Assembly (NCBI RefSeq): GCF_042654985.1
Contig: NZ_JBHSMT010000014.1
Location: 1 to 64,000, forward strand
Source: Paraherbaspirillum soli
GTDB lineage: Bacteria > Pseudomonadota > Gammaproteobacteria > Burkholderiales > Burkholderiaceae_D
Reading direction: 5' to 3'
Length of the DNA: 64,000 nt
Shown: positions 1-8,100 of the stretch, piece after piece
How positions within the stretch are numbered: the stretch's first letter is position 1
Layout: the number at the start of each line of letters is the position of its first letter
The notes under the pieces: model-generated
The model's input: the letters and a program-made list of their open reading frames with translations, nothing else
What the model was told of the DNA's origin: nothing
Databases searched by the model: none
Program-made: the position numbers and the translations under genes

Positions 1-341
1 ATCTGCGGACGACGTTGAGTCTGGAAGAGCTGGTCCAGCGAATTGGTCCGATCCTCAAAGGGTGGATTCAATACTATGGACGCTTCAATCGCGGCTTGCT
101 GATTAAGGCGATCAGGACAGTAGATCTGTACTTGATGCGCTGGGCGATGCGGAAATACAAAAGACTACGGGAGAGCTACATAAAGGGGTGGAGATGGGTG
201 AGCAAGTTGCGTACTCGCCAGCCGAATCTACTGCCGACGTGGCTACCGGGTTGGGGCTGAACGACAAGAGCCGGATGAATCGAGAGGTTCACGTCCGGTT
301 CTGTGAGAGCCTGAAGGGGAGGTTCCTTTGGGCGACTCGAT
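1..341 (+). mobile_element. 3' end of a group II intron (partial, starts before the window)
   Basis: The intron-encoded protein tail is followed by RNA structure typical of a group II intron 3' end. Domain V lies at about 268-301: a GAGCCGGAT arm pairs with GTCCGGTTC around a GAGAGGTTCAC middle. Domain VI lies at about 305-338: GCCTGAAGG pairs with CCTTTGGGC, GAG pairs with CTC, and an unpaired A near 335 is the likely branch point. The intron should end near 341, leaving 42 bases of flanking DNA before the gene at 384. The exact 3' boundary is inferred from the usual distance to the branch A. Confidence 0.8.
3..260 (+). CDS. ltrA: Group II intron reverse transcriptase/maturase, C-terminal fragment
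   Basis: The reading frame is open from the window edge and ends at 260, so only the last 85 or so residues are present. The motif GWIQYYGRF, followed by a basic stretch (RWAMRKYKRLRES, GWRWVSKLRTRQPNLLPTW), is the maturase-specific X domain (GIIM) found at the C-terminus of LtrA-type proteins. This domain binds the intron RNA and helps splicing and retrohoming. The reverse transcriptase part lies upstream of the window. There is no sign of a frameshift in the visible part. A TTG at 15 is an in-frame codon and not a real start. Confidence 0.85.
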   Translation: MRTTLSLEELVQRIGPILKGWIQYYGRFNRGLLIKAIRTVDLYLMRWAMRKYKRLRESYIKGWRWVSKLRTRQPNLLPTWLPGWG

Positions 342-383
342 CTCCCATTCTGGAAGTGCGGCTCAACCACCAAAGGAGCCCGT

Positions 384-647
384 ATGACCTTCGCTATCAC
401 GCCTGACAACAAACTGATTTTTCCCCCATCCGACCACCTCCACGAAGCCGCCGAATGCGCCCGTCTCGGCATGTTCTGCCTGGAAGAAGTGCTGCGTCTG
501 CTGCGACCGCTGCGCGAGATCAACAAGGACAACGCGATGACGCATGACTTGGTGCAGGCGATCATCGACCTGGCCGACGACAGGCACAACCTGTTCGATG
601 TGATGCGCGCGCGATTTGAAGAGGAAGAGAAAGCGCGCAAGAAGTAG
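384..647 (+). CDS. Hypothetical 87-residue acidic/helical protein
   Basis: A strong ribosome site, AAAGGAG at 373-379, precedes the ATG, so the gene is probably real. I do not recognise the family. The protein has no signal peptide or membrane segment. It is predicted mostly helical (CARLGMFCLEEVLRLLRPLREIN; ALVQAI-like helix; a charged tail EEEEKARKK). A group II intron ends 42 bases upstream. The TAG stop codon lies inside the first bases of a palindromic repeat (644-739), so the original C-terminus may have been changed by the repeat. Its position next to vgrG gives no clear functional clue. Confidence 0.6.
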   Translation: MTFAITPDNKLIFPPSDHLHEAAECARLGMFCLEEVLRLLRPLREINKDNAMTHDLVQAIIDLADDRHNLFDVMRARFEEEEKARKK

Positions 648-739
648 GGCGGAAAAGCGCAGCGCCTTCCGCCGTTGGATGCGCCACCTACGTTCGATGC
701 ATCTAAAACGGCGGATAACGCTGCGCTCATCCGCCCTAC
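644..739. repeat. Palindromic interspersed repeat, family 1, copy 1
   Basis: The element begins GTAGGGCGG and ends CCGCCCTAC, a perfect 9-base terminal inverted repeat. It shares an internal block (AAACGGCGGATAACGCT followed by GCGCTCATCCGCCCTAC) with the copy at 3340-3446. It looks like a non-autonomous MITE or REP-like element. It supplies the stop codon of the gene at 384. Confidence 0.75.
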
Positions 740-1041
740 GTACACCGATTACACCGATACTCAATGTTTTCAAGGCAAGCCTGTTTTTACACTTTCTTGC
801 TTTTCGACATTACATATCTTTACAAAGGTTGATACAATTTCCGTTGAGAAATGTGGTCGCAAGTTAACAATCCCATGATCCAAAACCGTACTGTGCCTGC
901 CATTGCGACTCGGCTGGTTGTAGAGGACTTTGCTTGTCCGGTCGTCGTTGTGCAATGCAACGCGCCGGTCTGAATGGTCTGAGCGATCTTGGTGCATGTA
1001 TTGCCTGCTCGGTGATCTCTTTGACAAAACGGAGAACGTCA
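740..1041. other. Intergenic region upstream of vgrG
   Basis: About 300 bases, AT-rich in the first half, with no convincing gene. A weak promoter-like stretch (TTTACA near 820 and TACAAT near 834) has poor spacing. An in-frame upstream start for vgrG at 934 is not favoured, because the best ribosome site is at 1031. I see no clear operator or terminator. Confidence 0.4.
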
Positions 1042-3285
1042 ATGTATCCAAATGCCCCTGACTCTTTGACCAAGGTGGTGCGATTCAATCAGGATCGTCG
1101 CCTGGTGCAAATCAAGTCGCCGCTGGAATCCGAACTGCTGGTGGTGCACCGGCTGCATGGCAGCGAGGCCTTGTCCAAGCCTTTCCAGCTGACGGTGGAC
1201 TTGTTGTCGCCGTCGGCCCAGGTCGAACTGAAGGAGTTGGTGGGCCAGCCTTTGCGCCTGAGCATGCTGACGCCGCAAGGCCAGCGTCATTTCCACGGCT
1301 TTGTGAAAGAGTTTGCGCGGACCGGCACCGATGGCGGTTTGACGACCTATCGGGCCGAACTGGCGCCGTGGTTTTCGTTTCTCGACTATGCGACCGATTG
1401 CCGGGTGTTCCAGGATCTTTCGGTGCTGGAGATCACGCGCGAAGTGTTCGGCAAATACGGCGACCTGGCGGATTATCGGTTCGACCTGCTATCCGATCGC
1501 TATCCAAAACTTTCTTACTGCGTGCAATACAACGAGTCCGATTTCACCTTCGTTTCGCGGCTGCTCGAGGATGCCGGCATCTACTATTACTTCGAGCACG
1601 CGGAGGACGGCCACAAGCTGGTGCTGGCGGACGATTCCACGCAATGTCTGCCGTCGGGCGCCGATCCGGTGGTGGAGTTCCAACCGCATCAGGATGTGCT
1701 GGCCACCGATGTTCTGGACGACTGGCGTCCGCGCCGCAGAATCGGCGCTTCGGTGCACAGCGCCAAGAGTTTCGATTTCAAGCAGCCGCGCAACCCGCTG
1801 GCGGCACAGTGGAAGACCGACGCGCCGCGCGGCACTTTGCCGCAATTTGAAAGTTATGCCTACGATGGCGCGGCCACCTACGACAACACCGGGATCGGCG
1901 AGAAATTGACGGCGGTGCGGGGCGAGGAGTCGGCCTGGCAAACCAAATTGTTCGAAGGCGAGGGCACTTGCCGCACCTTGGTGACCGGCCGTTATTTCGA
2001 TCTGGATGGGCATTTCGAACACGGTGGCGATGATGCCAACGAACGGCGCTTCGCGGTGCTGGAGGTCAAGCACGATGCGCGCAACAATTTTTCCAGCGAT
2101 TTCAGCGAAGCGCAGGATTGCGTCTACCGCGTCAATGTGACCGCTTTGCGGCGCGTGGTTCCGTACCGGCCGTTGCGGGCGACTGCGCGGCCGCGCATGC
2201 CCGGGCCGCAGACGGCGACAGTGGTCGGTCCGGCTGGCGAAGAAATTTGGGCTGACCGTTACGGCCGGGTCAAAGTCCAGTTCCATTGGGACCGGCAGGG
2301 CAAATTCAACGAGCGCAGCTCCAGCTGGGTGCGAGTCGCCAGTCCGTGGGCCGGCAGCGGCATGGGCGGCGTATCGGCGCCGCGGATCGGGCAGGAAGTG
2401 GTGGTGGATTTCCTGGATGGCAATCCTGACCGGCCGATTATTACCGGCCGCGTTTATAACGCCGACAACATGCCGCCGTTCGGCCAGGAAGTCAGCGGGA
2501 TGCGCTCGAAGACGGTGCGCGGCGGCGGCTTCAATGAAGTCACGATGCATGACTCGGCCGGCAGCGAACTGCTGAACATGCACGCCCAGCGTGATATGGC
2601 GGTGGTGGTGCAGAACGACCACAACAGCACGGTCAACAACAACAAGGCGACCAAGGTCGCGAGCAACCATAGCCTGAACGTCGGCGCCAACCAGGATATT
2701 ACGGTGGGCGGCAATCGCGGCGCGACCGTGACCGGCAACGATACGCGCACGGTCACCGGCAAGTCCGACACCGCGGTCACCGGGCCGGTGACGCACACTT
2801 ACCAGGCCGGGCAGAAAGTGACCATCGCGTCGGCCGGCTACAGCGAGAACATCACCGGCAATTTCGGCCACACGCTGATCGGGGACTATAAAGCCAACAC
2901 CAACGGCACCTGGAACCATGAGATCACCGGCACTTCCACACGCAAGGTAACCGGGGCCGTCAGCGAGACCATGCTGACCGGACGCGAAGTGACGGTGAGC
3001 GGCGGCGCCGACAAACGCAACGTGCAAGGCGCGGTGGAGGATGTCAACGTCGGGACCCGTCTATTGTCGGTGGACGGCGATATGAACCATGAGGTATCCG
3101 GCACGCATAGCGTGTTTGCCAACACAGCCATGGGACTGACTTCCAGCAACATCATCGAACTGGGAGTGGGAGGGGCCAAGCTCAGTATCAAGGATGGCGA
3201 AATCACCATCAGCGCGAATGGCTCGGTCATCAAGATCGATGGCGGCGGGATTTCGATCAATGGCGCCAAGATCCATTTGAATTGA
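1042..3285 (+). CDS. vgrG: Type VI secretion tip protein VgrG
   Basis: A 747-residue VgrG. The trimer forms the spike at the end of the Hcp tube and carries effectors. The N-terminal gp27-like part (about 20-380) includes the family features SPLESELLVVHRLHGSE and YNESDFTFVSRLLEDAGIYYYF. The gp5-like OB fold begins near residue 386 with ATVVGPAGEEIWADRYGRVK and contains FHWDRQG and SSSWVRVASPWAG. A long C-terminal beta-helix/DUF2345 part has many VTGN/VTG repeats and ends in KIDGGGISINGAKIHLN. No extra catalytic domain is visible. ATG at 1042 is chosen because GGAGAA lies five bases upstream; an open frame reaches back to 934. No tss structural genes are in the window, so this is an orphan payload cluster. 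Confidence 0.95.
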   Translation: MYPNAPDSLTKVVRFNQDRRLVQIKSPLESELLVVHRLHGSEALSKPFQLTVDLLSPSAQVELKELVGQPLRLSMLTPQGQRHFHGFVKEFARTGTDGGLTTYRAELAPWFSFLDYATDCRVFQDLSVLEITREVFGKYGDLADYRFDLLSDRYPKLSYCVQYNESDFTFVSRLLEDAGIYYYFEHAEDGHKLVLADDSTQCLPSGADPVVEFQPHQDVLATDVLDDWRPRRRIGASVHSAKSFDFKQPRNPLAAQWKTDAPRGTLPQFESYAYDGAATYDNTGIGEKLTAVRGEESAWQTKLFEGEGTCRTLVTGRYFDLDGHFEHGGDDANERRFAVLEVKHDARNNFSSDFSEAQDCVYRVNVTALRRVVPYRPLRATARPRMPGPQTATVVGPAGEEIWADRYGRVKVQFHWDRQGKFNERSSSWVRVASPWAGSGMGGVSAPRIGQEVVVDFLDGNPDRPIITGRVYNADNMPPFGQEVSGMRSKTVRGGGFNEVTMHDSAGSELLNMHAQRDMAVVVQNDHNSTVNNNKATKVASNHSLNVGANQDITVGGNRGATVTGNDTRTVTGKSDTAVTGPVTHTYQAGQKVTIASAGYSENITGNFGHTLIGDYKANTNGTWNHEITGTSTRKVTGAVSETMLTGREVTVSGGADKRNVQGAVEDVNVGTRLLSVDGDMNHEVSGTHSVFANTAMGLTSSNIIELGVGGAKLSIKDGEITISANGSVIKIDGGGISINGAKIHLN

Positions 3286-3339
3286 TCAGCGCAGGACTGG
3301 CGTTTGGCGAATTTTTGATTAACGCAAAAGTGGTAAGGA

Positions 3340-3446
3340 GTAGGGCGGATGAGCGCAGCCTTATTTGCAATTGCGCCGCCGATGGATGTGTCGCAAGTGT
3401 TCGGCGCATCCAAAACGGCGGATAACGCTACGCTCATCCGCCCTAC
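3340..3446. repeat. Palindromic interspersed repeat, family 1, copy 2
   Basis: A 107-base element with terminal inverted repeats GTAGGGCGGATGAGCG / CGCTCATCCGCCCTAC, sitting in the 192-base gap between vgrG and the next gene. It shares ends and the AAACGGCGGATAACGCT block with copy 1 at 644-739. It may fold into a long hairpin in the transcript and so weaken read-through between vgrG and the downstream genes. Confidence 0.8.
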
Positions 3447-3477
3447 TTGACTGATTTAAAAGAAAGGACCCCTGATC

Positions 3478-5139
3478 GTGGCCAAAAGCCCAGTGGAAAA
3501 AAAAGTCGAAGTGTTGCGCGATCTGTGGATGGAGCATACCCAGGAGCCGCAGCTGCGCTTGCTGGTGTGGCGCATCCCCAATAATGCCGACCGCATGCTG
3601 CAAGCTTTTTTCGAAGTGCAGCAGCATCCCGGCGACTGGAACACGGCCGATCTTTTTGTGCGCTTCGATGCGCCGTTTGAAACCGGCTTCGGCTACAGCA
3701 GGGCGCTGCGCGATGCGCTGGTCGAGGGTTATGTCGAAGGCCACGACAGCCTGAAGGAGCAAGGCGTGGAGCCGGACTGGCCGTACGCGGCGCTGCCGCG
3801 CCACTATTCCGCGGCGGGCTTCATGAGCGTGCTGGGCGCGTTCGCCGAGCATCATCAGGCGCAGGCCAGGCAGCAGCCGGATGCGCCGCAGTTCCGCTAT
3901 GTGGCGGCGGTGCTGGATCCGGGTTCGGTAGCGAGCCAGGAGGCGTGGGAGGCCTGGCTCGATGCGGCACTGAGCAGCCGGGTTTCGCCGGCAGTGCGGC
4001 TGGTGCTGGTGGATACGCAGCAGGATAAACGCTGGGACGGCTTGGTGCGCAAATATGGCGAGCAGGTGGGAGTGATCGAAGCGCCGATCGATATGTTCGA
4101 TATCGCCCGCGAAACCGCGGCCCAAGCCGGCGGCGCCGGTCCGGCCGTGGCTTACCGCCAGTTGCTGACCGATGTCATCGCCCTGGTCGAAAAAGGCAGT
4201 GCGGCGCAGACCAGCGCGCGCGCCGACAAAGCCTTGAAAATAGTGCAGCAAGAACAATGGTTCGATCAGCAGGTGGTGCTGCACATGGCGGTGGCCGGCG
4301 CGTATGTGAAAGAAAAAAATTTCAGCGAGGCCATCACGCGCTACCGCAGCGCGCGCGAGTGCGGCGTCCAGGCCGAGCAAAACAAGCATCCGGTCGGCGC
4401 CGATATGATCATGCAAACCTGGTTTGGCGAAGCCGGGGTGTGGCTGGCGGCCGGTCAGCCCGAGCGCGCGGCGCAGGCCTACCGCAGTGCGGCGGAACAG
4501 GCGCAGAAGGTGCCCAATCCGATGTTCGAGATCGAAGGTTTCAGGATGGCGGCGTACTGCTACGCCCAGGCCAAGCAGCGCGAACCGGCGCGCGAGCACG
4601 GCGCCTTGGCGGTGCGTGCGGCCAAGGCGGTGGCGCCCGCCGAACGTCCGCTGACCACGCTGCCGCTGGCGTTGCAGGATTTGTTGCGTTTGCAGGATGC
4701 ATCCCGCACCGAGAAACTGGAGCGCTGCGCCGCCGACTATCAAGCCGCCATCGCGACTGCGCACAAACAGGCGGAGGAGCAAGCGGGCAAGCTGGGCAAT
4801 CAACCCGCGGCGGCCGATCTGCAGCGCATCGAAGACAGTATGCATGAGCGTTTTGAAGCGAGTTTCCAACGCCAGCGCCAGGAGCGTGAACGGCTGATCG
4901 CGGGCGGCGATGAATTTTTCCGCAAAGTGGTGGCGCTGGGACGGGACATGCTCGACCCGCTGTGGAACGGCCTGCCGACCGTCAAGCATCCGCTGGACAA
5001 GGAGGTACAGGAATGGAGCGAGCCGCCGCAATTTACGCCATTGCCGGATCCGACCGATTTGCTGGAAAAGCCTGAGCCGGCGCCTCCAGCACCGGCGCAT
5101 GCGCCTTCAGCGGCGTTGTCGGATTCCTTGATCGCCTAG
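3478..5139 (+). CDS. TPR-like protein between vgrG and rhs, putative effector-loading adaptor
   Basis: A 553-residue cytosolic protein with a GTG start, GAAAGGACC about ten bases upstream. The N-terminal half (1-230) is a compact domain I cannot name. Residues about 235-410 look like tetratricopeptide helices (AVAGAYVKEKNFSEAITRYRSA; GEAGVWLAAGQPERAAQAYRSA; AAYCYAQAKQREPAREHGALAV). Residues 430-490 form a charged helical, probably coiled-coil segment. The tail is Pro/Ala rich. It lies between vgrG and rhs with a 17-base gap to rhs, so it most likely helps mount the Rhs protein on VgrG. It is not the small EagR/DUF1795 chaperone nor an obvious DUF4123 adaptor. The role is inferred from context. 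Confidence 0.75.
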   Translation: MAKSPVEKKVEVLRDLWMEHTQEPQLRLLVWRIPNNADRMLQAFFEVQQHPGDWNTADLFVRFDAPFETGFGYSRALRDALVEGYVEGHDSLKEQGVEPDWPYAALPRHYSAAGFMSVLGAFAEHHQAQARQQPDAPQFRYVAAVLDPGSVASQEAWEAWLDAALSSRVSPAVRLVLVDTQQDKRWDGLVRKYGEQVGVIEAPIDMFDIARETAAQAGGAGPAVAYRQLLTDVIALVEKGSAAQTSARADKALKIVQQEQWFDQQVVLHMAVAGAYVKEKNFSEAITRYRSARECGVQAEQNKHPVGADMIMQTWFGEAGVWLAAGQPERAAQAYRSAAEQAQKVPNPMFEIEGFRMAAYCYAQAKQREPAREHGALAVRAAKAVAPAERPLTTLPLALQDLLRLQDASRTEKLERCAADYQAAIATAHKQAEEQAGKLGNQPAAADLQRIEDSMHERFEASFQRQRQERERLIAGGDEFFRKVVALGRDMLDPLWNGLPTVKHPLDKEVQEWSEPPQFTPLPDPTDLLEKPEPAPPAPAHAPSAALSDSLIA

Positions 5140-5156
5140 CCGCACAAAGGACAAAC

Positions 5157-8100
5157 ATGACTGTCGCGGCCAAACATTTCGATCCCCAGATCGGCCTCGA
5201 CATTCACTCGTACGCGATGCCGCCGGCACCGTTGCCGACCGCGCATATCTCCATCGTGCTGGATCCGTTCGATTACCTGCCCTTCATCGGCGCCACGGTG
5301 GAGGTGGCGGGGGTCAAGCGCGCCACCGCCGGTACCGGCGGCCTGTCGGTGCATATTCCGCTGGGAGTCTGGGCGCCGCCGCTGCGGGCGCCGAGCGGGC
5401 CACAGTTCGACGATGAACTGTTCATGGGCAGCAAGACGGTGGATGCGGATGGCAGTCCGTTTTCACGAATCGCCATGCCGGTGCTCGACTGCAATATGGT
5501 CGGCCTGATCCCGCCGTTCCGGCCGAAAAAACCATCCAAGCCGCCGACGACGATGAGCATGCCGACGGCGGTCAACCTGGCGATCCCGACCAATGTGTTC
5601 GTCGGCGGGCCGCCAACCATTTCCGTTCAGGCGCTGTTATTCAAGGCTGGCTTTGCCGCGCTGGGCAAAGGCTTCAAGATGCTGCGCAAGACCAAGGCCT
5701 ATAAGCGCGCGATGGACGCTTTCAAGAAGGCGCGCCAGAAGCTGTTCAAGAACATGAAACCCGGCTTCCTCAAGTGCAAGGTGTTGCGCGCCGAGCCGGT
5801 TGATATTCGCGACGGCAGTGTGGCGCTGGAGCATGAGGATTTCAGCATTCCGGGGCGCTTGCCGCTGACCTGGAGCCGTGAGTATGCGTCGAGCGACAAC
5901 TACGACGGCATGTGCGGGCACGGCTGGCAGACGCCGGCAGACTTCCGGCTGGAACTCGACCCCGATGGCAGCGTACTGTTCTTCGAAGCCAGCAGCGCTG
6001 CGGTGTTTCAGCAATTGCCCGCAGCGCTTGGCGCCGAACATGCGGTGACCGAATTTGTCGACGGCGCGCGGCTGACCTGGGCACAGGGCGCCGGCGGCGA
6101 CGAGTTGCAGGTCGTGACCAAGGAAGATCTGCGCTACGTGTTCCGCAAGCCGGCATCGAATCTGACGCCGCTGCATCAAAGCCTGTCGTTGCCGATCGAA
6201 CGGATCGAGGATTTGTGCGGCAATCATTGGCGCTTCGAACGGCGCGATGGTCACCTGACGCGCATCGTCGAAAGCGGCATAGCCGGTTTGCCGGGACGCT
6301 TTATCGAAGTGCATGAACGCGGCGGACGGATTCATCGCCTGGGTTTGCACGATCCGGCGACCGGGGTAACGCACCGACTGGTGCGGTACAAATATAACGG
6401 CAGCAAGGACCTGGTCGCGGCGCTGGACCAATTCGATGCGGCGCGTACTTTCGAGTACGACCGGCACCATATGGTGCGCCATACCGACCGCCTCGGCCTG
6501 TCTTTTTATTATGCGTATGACGCCCAGTGGCGCGTGCTGCATGCCTGGGGCGATCACGGCTTGCACGACTACCGCTTCGTCTACAACGAACTGCTGCGCG
6601 AAACCGAAGTGACCGATTCGCTGGGGCACATCTCGCTGATCAAATTCGACGACAACAATCTGCCGCTGTGCGAAATCGATCCATTGGGCGGCGTCACGAT
6701 CTTTGAGTACGACGAGGTGGGACGCACCACGGCGGTGGTCGATCCGGCCGGGCTGCGCACCGAGTTTGAATACGATGAGCGCGGCAATTTGCTGAAGCTG
6801 GTGCAGCCGGACGGCACTGCGGTGTGTACCGTATTCGACGATGCCAATCACATCACCGAGGTGGTCGATCCGCTCGGACATCGGTGGCGACAAAGCTGGG
6901 ATGAGCGTGGCTTGCTGCTGGACCAGACTACCCCGACCGGAGCTTGTTCGCGTTATGAATACGACGCACTGGGGCAATTGCGGGTTCACGTCAATCCGCG
7001 CGGCGCTACGACGGCGCTGACTTTCGACCGTTACGGCAACCTGTTGCACCTGACTGATCCACTCGGTCATCCCAGTTATTTCGAGAGTGATGCGTTGGGG
7101 TGTTTAAGGCGGTGTACCAACGCAGTCGGCGATGTCACGCAATACCGTTATGACGTCAAAGGGAGATTGCTGCAGGAGGTACAGGCAGGCGGCAGTACAA
7201 GTTATGAATACGACGCCGAAGATCAGCTGATTACCCATACCGACGAGGACGGAGCGCAGACCAGGCTGGAATATTTCGGTACCGGCCAGATAGCCAAACG
7301 ATTGCAAGCCGACGGCTATAGCGTGCAGTACCTGTATGACACCGAAGAGCAGTTGGTGGGGGTGGTCAATCAACGCCAGGAAACGTACCGGATCAAGCAC
7401 GATGCGCTGGGCCGCGTGATCGAAGAGGTCGATTACTGGGGACAGGCAACGACTTTCCGCTACGACGCTGCTGGCCGCCTGCTGGGCAGTTGCGATCCGC
7501 TGGGACGGATCGTCAGCTACGACACGGATAGGCAAGGCCGTATCGTCAAGAAAACCTTACCGGATCACGACCGTCCCGGCGCTCAGCTGCATGAGATATT
7601 CCGCTACGACGATAACGGCGCTTTGATCGAGATGCGCAATGCGCACCGCCATATCCTGCGCAAATTGGATGCCGCCGGCCGTCTCTGCGAAGAGGTGCAG
7701 GACGGTTTTCGTATCGAGAATAGCTACGACGAGATGGGCAACTGCTTGTCGCGTCGTACCAGTGCCGGCAATACAGTCGTTTCTACCTTTGATTTGGCCG
7801 ACGAAGTGCTTAGCGTCGCGATCAACGATGAAGCGCCTATCGTCATCGAACGCGATGAGTTGGGCCGGGCCGTGACCGAGCAGTTGAGCGTCAGCGTCAA
7901 GCGTAGCTTGCGTTACGATGGCGCCGGTCACTTGAGCGGCCAGTCCGTGTTGCGCGACCAGTCGCCGTTGTTTGAAACGCATTATGAATATGACCGGGTC
8001 GGCAGCCAGACCCAGCGCCACGATAGCGTGCACGGCACCGATCTTTACCAATACGACCTATTGGGCAACCTGTTGCAGCATACCGATCCGGCCGGGCGCG

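Noticed and set aside
1489..3027. 512-residue frame opposite vgrG
   Set aside because: Antisense shadow with no known motifs; vgrG is complete on the plus strand.
3361..5100. 579-residue frame on the minus strand
   Set aside because: Shadow of the TPR-like gene on the plus strand, no ribosome site or family motif.
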